Shown: piece by piece, positions 24,875 to 35,123 of the stretch
Layout of the letters: each line of letters opens with the position of its first letter
Numbering within the stretch: the first letter of the stretch is position 1
DNA from: Brachionus koreanus
Taxonomy: Eukaryota; Rotifera; Eurotatoria; Ploima; Brachionidae
Assembly (NCBI GenBank): GCA_016987375.1
Contig: PJRA01000077.1
Location: 753,744-817,743 of the forward strand
Direction of reading: 5' to 3'
Length of the DNA: 64,000 bases
The notes under the pieces: model-generated
The model's input: the letters and a program-made list of their open reading frames with translations, nothing else
The model's database searches: none
What the model was told of the DNA's origin: nothing
Made by a program: the position numbers and the translations under genes

Positions 24875-26400
24875 AATAGTAGTGAATACTGCAACCCTTT
24901 CGGGTTAAGCTTCTTCGAAGCTATGGCAGTAAATTAGACTATTTCCTCAGCCATTTGTCCAAGTTAATTTTGAAGTTATTAATTGATCCAGAATTGATGA
25001 TGTACTGAGGAAGACTATTCCAAACATTAACTATTCGGTTTGTCAAGAAATGATATCGTTGCATACAATTTTTCGCATCTTCTCTAACAATACACTTGTT
25101 ATGTACTCTTAAGTTGTAAGAGTGATTTCGAGAAAAATTAATACCATTTTCAAAATTGATAGTTTCATATCTGTTAATAATTTTAAACAGTTGGATTAAG
25201 TCGCCTCTCATCCGCCTTATTTCAAGATTAGTAAAATTAAACATTTCCAGTCTTTTCGAGTAGTCATATTTTCGAATTATTTAATTAAGGGATTATTCTT
25301 GTCGCTATTCTTTGGACCTTCTCGATTTCAGAAATGTCTTTTTCAAGGAACGGACACCATGAACTAATGGCAAACCCTAAATGAGATCTAATCAGTGCTG
25401 TATAAAGCATTCTCAATGTATCAATGTTCAGCTTCCTGAAACTCTTAGCGATCATACCCAAAATACGGTTTCCACGACTAGTAAAATATTTTACTTGGTT
25501 AGTCCACTTCAAGTCTCTTTGAATATTAACACCCAGATCTTTTTCAAAATTTGTTTTAGATAAATATTGTATAATTAAACAAAGGATTTTTTGAGCCAAC
25601 ATGCATTACACCGCATTTTTCAATATTTAAATCTAACGACCAAGTAAGTGACCAGCTTGAAATAAAGTCAATATCTTTTTGAAGTACAAGATTGTTTCTT
25701 AATTATAGAAAAAACTTTAGTATCATCGGCATGTTTTTCACATTTATTAACTAAACTAATCGAAAGGTCATTTATGAATATTAAAAATAAAAGAGGTCTC
25801 AAAACTGAACCTTGAGGTACTCCACGTCTAACCAATTTGACATAGTTGAACCCAAGATAACACGTTGTTTTCTCTCGTGTAGAAAGTCACTTATCCAAAA
25901 GCTAATCATATCAGTAAAACCATATCTCTTAAGTTTATATAATAACAATCTATGCGATACTCTGTCAAATGCTTTCGAAAAATCAGTGTATATAATATCG
26001 ATAGATAAACCTCTGTTAAGAGCTGATGAGATAAAATCCAGCGATTCTAGTAAATTTGTTGAACATGATCTTTTTGGCATGAAGCCGTGTTGTGAATCAG
26101 ATAATAGATTATGCTTTAAAAGAAAAGCCAACATATGATCTTTAAGCAAACTCTCAAGAATCTTGCATATACTACTTGTTAGAGATACGGGACGGTAATT
26201 ACTTGCATTCTTAAAAAGGGGTGTAACATTCGCCATCTTCCAAATTAAAGGTAATTTCTCCTGTGAAAGAGATAATCGAAACAATAATGTAATTGGAAAA
26301 GGTTTAGATTCATCATCAATCATAAACACTGATTAAAAATAACTATTCAAGCTTTCTACAATTTTACTAGGATCATTTCTGACTAGACATAGCGCATTTT
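24875..26400 (-). mobile_element. CR1-like non-LTR retrotransposon, 5'-truncated and frame-shifted
   Basis: Reading leftward: WKMANVTPLFK, NYRPVSLTSSICKILE, HGFMPKRSCSTNLLE, YTDFSKAFDRVSHRLLLYKL, then GVPQGS and HADDTKVF (catalytic FADD variant) after a shift. Next come LGVNIQRDLKW and YTALIRSHLGFAISSWCP, and finally the C-terminal HFLTNRIVNVWNSLPQYI. This is the reverse-transcriptase order of CR1/L2-type LINEs. The 3' end is marked by AGTAGT near 24878-24883. Shifts separate at least three open stretches (26329-25799, 25602-25285, 25244-24939). The endonuclease is missing, so the copy is dead. Confidence 0.85.
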
Positions 26401-26704
26401 AATCATAATAAAATTCTTTACAAAATGGTATATCAAGTATGTATTTCAATTTACTTGGAAAAAAAGATAGAATTTTGTATAAGACTGTAAATTTTCATAA
26501 TTTTATATTTATCCTATCATATATTTTTTTCTACCACTAAAATTAATTAATAACTAGATAACAGGGCTAATGTACTAACTGAGTTCGAATGACGCAGCAA
26601 ACTCTATTTTCTGAATTATTTGTTTAAACAATCTATTAAGAAAGTGATCATCTTTAGCCCTCCATTACTCATTCCCCAAAAGCGTTTTTAACATTCCCTA
26701 CTTT

Positions 26705-26890
26705 TTTATTAATTAATAAAAGAACATTTTTATACAGAATTTTAACAGTTTTCTTTTAATTTTTATCATGTTCTAAAAGACCTGTATTTTGTTTTAAAAA
26801 TAAATTAAAAAATTTTTCATTTTTTAAATCGTTTCCCCTTTTTCTTTTGTTATTTTCTTCATATCAAGAATAAATTTTCAAGACCATTTT
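26705..26890 (+). repeat. unclassified dispersed repeat, copy 1
   Basis: The stretch from the ACAGAATTTTAACAGTTTTC region through TTTTAAATCGTTTCCCC and TTTTCTTCAT closely parallels 30005-30190 (same orientation; shared TTTTTAAATCGTTTC, ATGTTCT and TATTTTCT). No termini were determined. Confidence 0.45.
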
Positions 26891-27290
26891 TGGTACATAA
26901 AAAAGGAATTTGTTAATTAAGCAAAAAAAAAACACTGTTTTTTTATTTTTAAAATAAATGAATTTAATTATTTTTCTTCCATAAATTTACTAAGAATTAG
27001 CGAATTTACTAAGATTCTAAACAAAATCAATAAAAAATTATTGAAAAGAAAAAAATAATTAAATAAAAATATTGTTTGTTTCTCACTCAATAGCAAGTCC
27101 AAAGTAGATTTTGTTTGTAGGCAGAACAAGTTTTGGATTTTGGATTTTTGATTGAACCAAAAAATTCGATAATATATATCAAAATTGATTCTAATTTAAA
27201 AATTTAGCATTTTTTTAAAGATTAGATTAGCAGATGACTCCTTTAACCTATTGATAAAGGCTTATAGGTGCGTCTCATTGTTTTTGAATT

Positions 27291-27300
27291 GTATAAATAA
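27291..27300 (+). promoter_or_regulatory. TATA box of the GH16 gene
   Basis: GTATAAATAA lies about 50 bases upstream of the ATG at 27345. With transcription starting about 30 bases downstream this leaves a 5' leader of about 20-25 nt. The gene has no intron and, unlike several neighbours, no strong AG acceptor beside its start. Confidence 0.55.
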
Positions 27301-27344
27301 TATCAGCTAAATAGGATAGAAATAAAATCTATAAAATTTTCAAA

Positions 27345-28418
27345 ATGTCATTAAACATAAAACTTGTAGCTTTTTTATTTGGTCTTAATGTAGCATTGAC
27401 TTTTCAGCAAAATACTGAAAGATTAGTATTTTATGATGACTTTGATTTTTTGGACTTAAAAAAATGGAGACATGATCTGACTTTGTCTGGAGGTGGAAAC
27501 TGGGAATTTCAATTGTATCACAATAATAGATCAAATTCATTTGTTAAAGATGGAGTGTTGCACATAAAACCAACTTTGTTAGAAGATCGTATAGGTGAGG
27601 CTAATTTGAGAAGTGGCTATAGAATGGATATGTGGGGTGGCTCTCCAGCCGATCAATGTACTGGAAATAATTTTTACGGATGTGAACGAACTTCGGGTGT
27701 CGGTGGAAGCATATTAAATCCAATTCAAAGTGCTAAAATAACAACATCATCTTCATTCTCTATCAAGTATGGAAGAGTAGAAGTTCGTGCTAAGTTGCCC
27801 AGAGGAGACTGGTTATGGCCAGCTATTTGGATGCTGCCAGCTAATAACATTTATGGAATGTGGCCTGCTAGTGGTGAGATTGATATAATGGAAAGTAGAG
27901 GTAATTTGAATTATCCACTCTCAGCCGAAGGTGGTGTAGAAAGTTTTGGTTCAACACTTCATTGGGGCGCCGACTGGACTCAAAACAGATATCAATTGAC
28001 ACATGAAATTTACACCCATCCAACTCCACTTAGTGATGAATTTCATGTGTATGGTTTACACTGGACAGAAGAAAGACTATATACTTATATAGATGATCCG
28101 AGCAATGTTGTTTTAAATGTTGACTTGACTGCTGAAAGCTTTTGGGAAAAGGGAACATTTTCCGAAGTATATGAAAATCCTTGGCAAGGAGCTGGAAAAA
28201 ATGCTCCATTTGACAATGAATTTTATTTGATAATTAATTTGGCTGTTGGTGGTACTGCAGGCTATTTTAAAGATGGAGTTGCTGGTAAACCTTGGTCGGA
28301 CAAAAGCTCAAGTTCGGTAAATGAATTTTACGCAGCTAAGAACAACTGGTATCCAACTTGGAACAACAAAGATTTGGACTTTGAAATAGATTGGGTTAAG
28401 GTTTGGAGTTTTGAATAA
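27345..28418 (+). CDS. secreted GH16 endo-1,3-beta-glucanase (laminarinase-like), intronless
   Basis: 357 residues, the usual size for invertebrate GH16 glucanases. A signal peptide (MSLNIKLVAFLFGLNVALTF) precedes the jelly-roll domain. The catalytic motif GEIDIMESRG is intact, with nucleophile Glu178, Asp180 and acid/base Glu183. It should therefore hydrolyse beta-1,3-glucan, unlike the insect GNBP relatives that lost these glutamates. Other family signatures are YGRVEVRAKLPRGDWLWPAIW, LHWGADW, FHVYGLHWTEERLYTYIDD and NLAVGG. A single uninterrupted exon with an upstream TATA box and AATAAA just downstream suggests a compact gene. Likely roles are digestion of algal or fungal glucans or defence. 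Confidence 0.95.
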   Translation: MSLNIKLVAFLFGLNVALTFQQNTERLVFYDDFDFLDLKKWRHDLTLSGGGNWEFQLYHNNRSNSFVKDGVLHIKPTLLEDRIGEANLRSGYRMDMWGGSPADQCTGNNFYGCERTSGVGGSILNPIQSAKITTSSSFSIKYGRVEVRAKLPRGDWLWPAIWMLPANNIYGMWPASGEIDIMESRGNLNYPLSAEGGVESFGSTLHWGADWTQNRYQLTHEIYTHPTPLSDEFHVYGLHWTEERLYTYIDDPSNVVLNVDLTAESFWEKGTFSEVYENPWQGAGKNAPFDNEFYLIINLAVGGTAGYFKDGVAGKPWSDKSSSSVNEFYAAKNNWYPTWNNKDLDFEIDWVKVWSFE

Positions 28419-28497
28419 TTTTATCTATTTTAACAACTATTTATTCATTTAATTTTTTCATTAATAAAAAACTTAAAAAAATCTGTCTCAATATTCT

Positions 28498-28783
28498 AGT
28501 ATTAGTAGTAGTATAAACTGCAGCTTAGAGGTTTTCTAAGCATAGCTCCAAAGAGCTGTAGCAGTCGCTTCTTTTTGTTTCGCAATCCAACTATCAATTT
28601 TTTAGGCTCTTTGCATTTACTACATCTTCCGGGAGTTTATTTCATCCATTTACGACTCTATTTGTAAAAAAGTTAAACTTTGGAAGATAGTTCTTTATTC
28701 TTTTACGAGTAATACAATAGCTATTTCTCCTCAACTCGTATCTTCGGCTACCAGGTTTTGTGTTAAGACTGTAGTTGATTCCT
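28498..28783 (-). mobile_element. CR1-like LINE 3' end, relic
   Basis: The minus strand reads YELRRNSYCITRKRIKNY, FNFFTNRVVNG, a stop where Trp is expected (TGG to TGA), then NKLPEDVVNAKSLKN. This is the conserved C-terminal block of CR1-type ORF2. The 3' end carries TAGTAGTAGTA at 28503-28513, the same kind of AGT tail as the larger copy at 24875. The two tails also share an 'actgca...' leader, so they may be related subfamilies. Confidence 0.75.
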
Positions 28784-29223
28784 GTTAATGAGCAGAAAGA
28801 GAAGAAAGAAAAATGTAAAGTCTTTTGTTTGCCATTTAGCTCCAAAGAGACAAAAGAGAACCAAGAAGCGTAGGTCCTCTCCACGTTTTTTATCCAAATG
28901 CCTCTCTGCTTCAGTCATGCCAGGATTTATGTATACCTCACTGTTACTTTCAGTTTGCGTAACTCTCTAGCTGACTTTTCAGACGGTCATTATCACCATG
29001 TAGCTGGATTAAAAGTTGTGGAGGACGATTTGAACTTGAATTTGGCTTGAATCAACGAAATGACTTGATTTTTTTGGCATCTGCATTTATTGATCTGAAA
29101 GTTTTCTGAATAAAACCACGATCATCTGCTTCTTGGTTCGCTTTGTCTCTTTGGAGCTAAAATTCATACCAAAGACTATCACATTTTTCTTTCTTCGCTC
29201 ATTCTCTCTTTCTGCTCACTAAC
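28784..29223. mobile_element. foldback/MITE-like element with about 90-100 bp inverted arms
   Basis: The left arm (28784-28870) opens GTTAATGAGCAGAAAGAG and contains GCTCCAAAGAGACAAA and AACCAAGAAGC. The right arm (about 29120-29223) is its imperfect reverse complement, ending GCTCACTAAC. The roughly 250-base centre has no coding pattern I recognise. The left edge abuts the LINE tail exactly where LINE similarity stops, so one may have inserted into the other. Confidence 0.65.
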
Positions 29224-30004
29224 AACTGAGTTAAGGACCTTGATTTCTTTTTTTGTTTCTTTTTTATTCTGTAATAACTGTGGCTAAATTTAATCACAAA
29301 TTTTGAAGTCTAAATAATTAATACTTTTCTGATCAATCGAAATATTAATATTAATAAAAAAAAAAAGTATTTAAAATTTTGTTTTTATCCTTTAATTACT
29401 TATATTAAATTGCATTTTATGTAAATTAAATATCTATTTTCATTAGAATGGACTTTTAGAGTAGCATTCATGATGTTCATTGTATGGTTCAACTAAAAGT
29501 TTATTTAATAAATAATTAAGAGAAAATTTAATTTTAAAACAAAATCATTTGTAAAATTTTTTCTTTAGATTGATATCAATAAAACCTCTGTGAAGTCTTA
29601 GGTTTGTATTTTTCAAACATTATTCACTTCAGAAAATCAGTAATTCATAAAAAATTCCTTAACTTTTTTTAAATCGTTTTTTTTTTTTTCAATATGACTT
29701 TTTAAGCTAAAGGATTTGACTTTGATATCTTATTAAAAATTGCAATTTGGACCACATGTCAAATAAAAATAGATAAATTTGGTAATTTAGTAAAATTTTC
29801 ACTTGTTCTTATTTTTTGAATTTTATTATAAGCTATTAAATTTGATAATGTTATTAGTACCACCTTAAAAAGTCAGTAAAAAATTTAAAAAATTATTTTA
29901 AGAAATTCCCTATTAATGAAAAGATCAAAATTTTTTCCAACATTATCTTTTAAAGAAAAAGAATTAATTGAAATTGAAATTATTTGAATCAAACTTTTTG
30001 GAAT

Positions 30005-30190
30005 ATTTTTTAATGGAAAAATATTTTATTCAGAATTTTGAGAGTTTTTTTTTTTTAATTTTTATAATGTTCTTAAAGAGCTGTTGAAAATTTCTAAAAA
30101 AAAAATAAAAAATGAATAATTTTTTTAAATCGTTTCTCTTCTTTCTTTTTTTATTTTCTGAAAATTGATCTTGAATTGAAAATTACTGTG
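30005..30190 (+). repeat. unclassified dispersed repeat, copy 2
   Basis: Second copy of the repeat at 26705-26890, in the same orientation. It shares CAGAATTTT...AGTTTT, TTTTTAAATCGTTTCTC and TATTTTCTGAA. Confidence 0.45.
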
Positions 30191-30227
30191 ATTTGAATTA
30201 AAAAATTAAAATTAGAATTTTATTTTT

Positions 30228-30530
30228 TATCAATATTAGCCTAAATTTTAAATTACACCACTTTCATATGTTTCATGTTTTAGATTTTTCAAGCTCAAAT
30301 GTTCATTTCTCATTATTTATTTTTCTTACAATTGTTTATTTAACTATTTTGATAAGAATTTTAAAACTCTTAATATGTTGAAATTTTACAATTATTTTTG
30401 CTATTTCATCATTTTAATTTTTTAAGTTAAAAATAATTTAATTTTTGAATTTTATTTTCTAGCTGAAACAGGCTTATCCTTAATGCTAATCAATGTCACT
30501 TACGATATGATGTATTAAAAAAATATCTTG
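30228..30530 (-). repeat. dispersed repeat (copy 2), unoccupied site for the Mutator-like insertion
   Basis: Its reverse complement runs continuously through the junction that is interrupted at 23426-24240 in copy 1. Around the junction it reads GTAAAATTTCAACATATT, where copy 1 has AAATTTCAT on both sides of the insertion. Confidence 0.7.
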
Positions 30531-31020
30531 AAAAAATAACAAATTTTAAAAACAACATAATAATTTATAATAATTGTAAAAATTTATAATTCGATCAATA
30601 GTTGGAAGGATTTTTAAATTAATGCTTATGTTTCCTACTCAATTTTGTTGATTCGAATTTAAAAAAAATGATATTTGAATCGCGGTTTTAAGATTATATT
30701 TAAAGTGGTTTCATAATCTATGATTCAAAAAAAATCTAAAATTTTTTTCTAAAAAATAAATATTTTAAGTTTCTTTTCAAAAAATTAAATAAAATTATTC
30801 AACCGTTCCTCGAGTGCGAGTGCTAAAAATCGATAACTAGAATTTATCAAATGATCGCCAAAATAAATCTCTATAATTAATTATTTGATCTTAAATTAAT
30901 GTTAAAAGTAATATATATATATTACTGGTTTCATTTGAAAAAGGAGTACATATCATATCTTATCATTATTATTATTATTACATGATAAAGTAGTTGAAAT
31001 AAAAGACAAAAAAATAGAAC

Positions 31021-31197
31021 AAGAAATAATGGAAGACAATGTAACACTTCATTTTTGTGTTAATGAACGTATATTCTATAAGGCGAGTGAATATTTCATA
31101 AAAAAATGGTTAAAATCATTAAATTTGAAAGTTATTGGATTGATCAAATATTTTGATAAAAAATGGTTGAAAAAACATATTGGTTGGTTCTATTAAG
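31021..31197 (+). pseudogene. Mutator-like transposase fragment
   Basis: A 56-codon open stretch from the ATG at 31030 to TAA. It reads NERIFYKASEYFIKKWLKSL and then LIKYFDKKWLKKHIGWFY, resembling the segment after the catalytic core of MULE transposases (A..YF..KW ... F..YF...W....GWYEG). It is cut off just where TNN..E would follow. No other part was found nearby. Confidence 0.4.
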
Positions 31198-31204
31198 CGA
31201 TAAA

Positions 31205-31395
31205 ACGATATATTTAAACGATCTCTATAATTATTTAAATTATCTTCAAAAATTTTTGATCACTTAATTCAATTATTTTTGAAATAAGTTTATATCATGA
31301 TAAAAAGGTCTCAAAATTTCAAAAATAATTAAATTAAGTGATCAAAAATTTTTGAAGATAATCAAAATAACTATAGAGGTCGATTAAATAAATCC
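31205..31395. repeat. long near-perfect hairpin (inverted repeat)
   Basis: 31239-31285 (47 bases, containing CTTCAAAAATTTTTGATCAC) pairs with 31316-31362 with at most one or two mismatches. Pairing continues imperfectly outward through CGATCTCTATA / TATAGAGGTCG to about 31205 and 31395. The loop is about 30 bases. It could be a small MITE or a precursor-like hairpin transcript. A partial related sequence lies near 30860-30895. Confidence 0.6.
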
Positions 31396-32829
31396 TCTAA
31401 AAAATTCATTGAAAACTTAATTTTTTTTTTTGCTTCAAAATACACATTTTCTTTTAAAAATGGGAGTTGGAAGACTTGAGTCTCTGACCATATATAGGCC
31501 GGCCTCTTTTTTGCTGTACCCAATTTCATTTTTTTTTAAAAATAGTTTTTATAATTTTTTCTATTTAAAAGCATTTTTTTTTAAATGAATTGGTGCTTGG
31601 TTTCCCAAATCATATCTTAATCAAACTTGTTTGTTAATTTCTTAAAGATTTTCCTAAATCATTTTCTAATAATTTTTTTTTCTATTAAGCTTAAAAGTTG
31701 TATTTTTTCCGAATTGCAGTTCAACTTACTACTACTACTACTAGACATTACAACAAGATTTTGAGCTGTCTTCAGTTAATTTTAGATTTTGGTTTATTTA
31801 TTGAAATAAAAGTGGGATAATGATCCCAATTTTTTTGAAATCAGTTAAAGAGGTTTTGTTAATTTTTGCACATTCGAACCCAAAATAATGCTAAAAATTC
31901 TTATATCATAAAAAAAAGGTCTCAAAATGCCAAAAATTCACAATATTCTTAGTTGTAATATACGCAAAATTTTGGTCAGTATCTGAAAATTTTGCAGGAA
32001 TTATTTTATGATATTTTCGGCTGTAGTGCATTATGAAGGTATTTGGCACATCATTAGAAGATTTTGACAGCTGATGTTACAGTGTTTGTTTCACCACGTT
32101 CCATTTACAGAAGCTCACCTTTTGAAAAAATATAAAATTTTTTAATTCTGTTCTATATGTTTCCTATGTTCCATATTTCACAAAATAGTTAAATTTGCTT
32201 TCTTTTTAAAAATAATTTAGTAAGCAGAAAACTTTTAAACTTTAATTAAAATAATTATAAAAGATTTTAAATTTCACATTGAATAAATCCTCGAAATTCA
32301 ATTCTAGAAAAAATTTAAATTTCATGCAATTTATTTAAAAACGAAATTTTTTAGGTTTTTGAAAATTTTATATCTAGGTTATTATTTTAAGGACGTTATT
32401 TCTCCTGCTAGTAATTTTTTTTTCTTGCTAGCAAATTTTTATGATAGCTAAAATAATGAAAATAATGATAGTAATTATTTTCTTCTGCTAGCAATTTTTT
32501 TTCACCTGCTTGTAAAATTATGTGTATGATAGCAATATTTTTTCTTTTGATAACCTAAAATATTTTTATTCATATTAAGTTAGAAAAAAATAATAAAGAA
32601 ATTAAGCTAAGTACCGACAAAAAATTTCACATGGAAATATTAATTTTAGTTTTTTCGCTGTCTTTTTGATTTTCTGAAAGTACTATTTTCTGTATTTCTT
32701 TTTTTTTAGTTGTAGAACCACGAGATCTGCCATGACATTTTGGACCATTTAAAGATTTTTGTGCATCAGATTGATAATTTATTGATTAAAAACAGTTGTA
32801 AATTCAATAATAGTTGAGTTTGCGATTTT

Positions 32830-32948
32830 GGGTCTTCCCTGTTTTGTGACCAGTTGGTCACCAAAAATGTGACCAAGCACTTGACTTCCGGTTTTGTGAC
32901 CAGCCTGGTCACAGTCATCGGTGACCAGGAATTTGGTGACCAGAAAAT
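32830..32948 (+). repeat. left terminal inverted repeat of the Merlin element
   Basis: 119 bp, matching the reverse complement of 35005-35123 with one mismatch (CTTCC versus CTCCC). It contains several GGTCACC/TGTGACCAG units, probably transposase-binding sites. Further TGTGACCAGG repeats continue inward to about 33050. Confidence 0.93.
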
Positions 32949-33115
32949 AGTTAAAAATTATACTGTGACCAGGAAATTTACTTTGTGACCAGGAAATTTA
33001 CCTTGTGACCAGGAAAATTATACAATAATTTTTTCGTGACCAGTAAAATTTTATTAAATATTTAGTTTTAATGTCAAAAAATAATCAATTTCTTAATAAA
33101 AAATTCAAATCAAAC

Positions 33116-34748
33116 TTATTTTTGAGATCTAATTTTATGTAACTTTAATCCTTTGACACCTTCATAAAAACCTCCACAAACATCACACTCAACTGGATTT
33201 TTTTTCCCACTCAAAACTTTTTTAACTTCATATTGAACGTCTTTTGGTGCTTCTGGTATCTCCTCAGATTTCTTTTTGTAATATTGCGATTTACTTCTAG
33301 GACTAGAAATTTCAACATTTTTTAATTGACTTTCCAACTTTCCAACAATTTCACTTAAATCGCCTTCAACATCATCATCACTGGCATCAATGCTAAGTTC
33401 ATTTTTTTTAGTTGATGAACTAGATGTACACGATCCAGGTAAAGTATTTTCTTCATCTACATAATGTTTTTGACTCTCATTCCCACCATCTTCACTTTCC
33501 TCTTCAATCGATTCAAAATCATCAACCCTGTCCACATCACCATTTAGTGAACCAAAAACAGAACCAGTTTCTGAAGATTGATCACTTTCTGGTTCTGGTT
33601 CGACTGATTCTGATACATTATCTGGATCAAGAGTAAACTCAGCATCAATATTTGGGTCACCATTTACTTCATTGACTAGTTCATCGACTATGATACTTAA
33701 TAAAAAAATAACGAATCTGATAAATTGAAAAAAGTTAGCCTATTAATACCTTGCTCCTGGTGCATAAAATTTTGCAATTTCTTTTAGAATCAAATTATAT
33801 GCTTGTACACGATCTGTATTCACTTGATTGTTATGACGCCAACAAAACTCATCTATATATGACTGGATCATACCCCGTTTACAGCCACACATTTCTTTAA
33901 ATTTTTGCTTACAAGCTCTCCAGAGGCTTTCAATTCTATTAGTGTGTGTTTCTTAAAATAAAATCATTTAAAATATTTATTAAAAGTTAATCTAATTTAT
34001 ATTATATACTTGTTTCTGGTTGAACAAAATGTAAGCTGTGGTTAACAGTCTGGTGTTTGAAATTATTAAAACTAGGGATATTGACATAAGAACTCCAGCA
34101 GTCCGAATTAATTATAGTCCCAGGGTAGCATTTATCACAAAGAATGCTTAGCAGAGTAACGGCCAGTCTATTAGGAACTATTGTCATGTATAATTTACTC
34201 GGATTAGTTTCGGTTGGTCGTTGTACAATTCCGAAAACCCAAACTTGAACTCTAAGCAAGTCTTTTCCTTTCCAGTGCTTTACTTTCGCGTAAAGCGATT
34301 CGTCGATTTCGACGATTTGTCCAACTCCACCTAACTTAAGATTCGTTTTGTCAAGACTTAGTGTACATAATTGCCTCATCTTATAAAAAACTACACCGAC
34401 CATTTCATCACCAACAGTTTCGTCTAAATTTAACTTTATTGCGTGACATGTTTTTGAAATGGTCATTTGTGCTGCCCAACATTTTATTATTGCAATAATT
34501 ACCTTTGGAGACTTCTTAAATAACTGGAAAAAAGACCCTTCATAAACTGATTTATATGTTGTGCAACAGTTACATCTCCAAGTCAATAATTTTTTTTCAT
34601 CGTTTTTGTTCCTTTTCCTTAAGCTCAAAACCATTTGATTACCAATTTTTTTACACTTATTATTTGTGCAATGTTGAATTGGCAAAAGAAGTTTAAAGTC
34701 TCTAAGTTTTATAAAGAACTTATGTTGTTCATCTGCTTCTAAATTCAT
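33116..34748 (-). CDS. Merlin (ISXO2/IS1016-type DDE) transposase, three exons
   Basis: Exons 34748-34010, 33951-33750 and 33695-33116 splice cleanly (phases 1 and 2) to 506 residues. An N-terminal zinc ribbon (C27, C32, C59, C61/C62) precedes the ISXO2-like catalytic domain. That domain has Asp149 in GQIVEIDESLYAK, Asp216 in GTIINSDCWSSY, the HxTVNHSLHFVQPET signature, and Glu254 in THTNRIESLW formed after the first splice. CWRHNNQ ends the core. Exon 3 adds about 190 residues: an acidic, serine-rich region and a final CDVCGGFYEGVKGLKLHK that looks like a single C2H2-type finger. The extension is unusual relative to the minimal bacterial and Merlin cores I know. No stops or frameshifts were seen, so it should be functional. 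Confidence 0.93.
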
Positions 34749-35004
34749 TTTTATTTCAAATAAAATTTTTACAAAATATGATTTATGTTTATATTTTTTT
34801 TATTTGTTCAAATAAAAATAGCGTCAACATATTTTAAGCAGATAAAACTTCATTCAAAATTTTCTAAACTCAACCAGAATTTTACAATTTTATTAACAAA
34901 AATAACATTGACAAGTCGAAAATTTAAGTGACCAGGAAAATTACGATGTGACCAGAAATTTTCTACTGTGACCAGTTTTTTTATCGAGTGACCAAGTAAA
35001 TATC

Positions 35005-35123
35005 ATTTTCTGGTCACCAAATTCCTGGTCACCGATGACTGTGACCAGGCTGGTCACAAAACCGGGAGTCAAGTGCTTGGTCACATTTTTGGTGACCAAC
35101 TGGTCACAAAACAGGGAAGACCC
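35005..35123 (-). repeat. right terminal inverted repeat of the Merlin element
   Basis: 119 bp, inverted copy of 32830-32948. Additional GTGACCAG units continue inward from about 34928. Confidence 0.93.

Larger units (their letters stand above)
22902..27344. other. gene-free, transposon-rich spacer
   Basis: No host gene found. It holds a dispersed repeat (23200-24420) interrupted by a Mutator-like element (23426-24240), a truncated CR1-like LINE (24875-26400), another dispersed repeat (26705-26890) and the promoter of the GH16 gene. The remainder is AT-rich and featureless. Confidence 0.6.
28419..32821. other. gene-free repeat-rich spacer
   Basis: No host gene seen. Contents in order: a LINE 3' tail (28498-28783), a foldback element (28784-29223), two dispersed repeats (30005-30190, 30228-30530), an ATT microsatellite near 30963-30981, a Mutator transposase relic (31021-31197) and a long hairpin (31205-31395). 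A stretch with recurring GCTAGCAA words (32400-32530) follows. The Merlin insertion begins after 32829. Confidence 0.55.

Noticed and set aside
28788..28970. Basic 60-codon plus-strand frame (RKRRKKN...)
   Set aside because: It lies within the purine-rich left arm of the foldback element; the composition explains the frame.
30963..30981. CRISPR-like or structured short repeats
   Set aside because: The repeated units here and at 9378-9398 are simple trinucleotide microsatellites; no spaced direct-repeat array was found anywhere, and none is expected in an animal genome.
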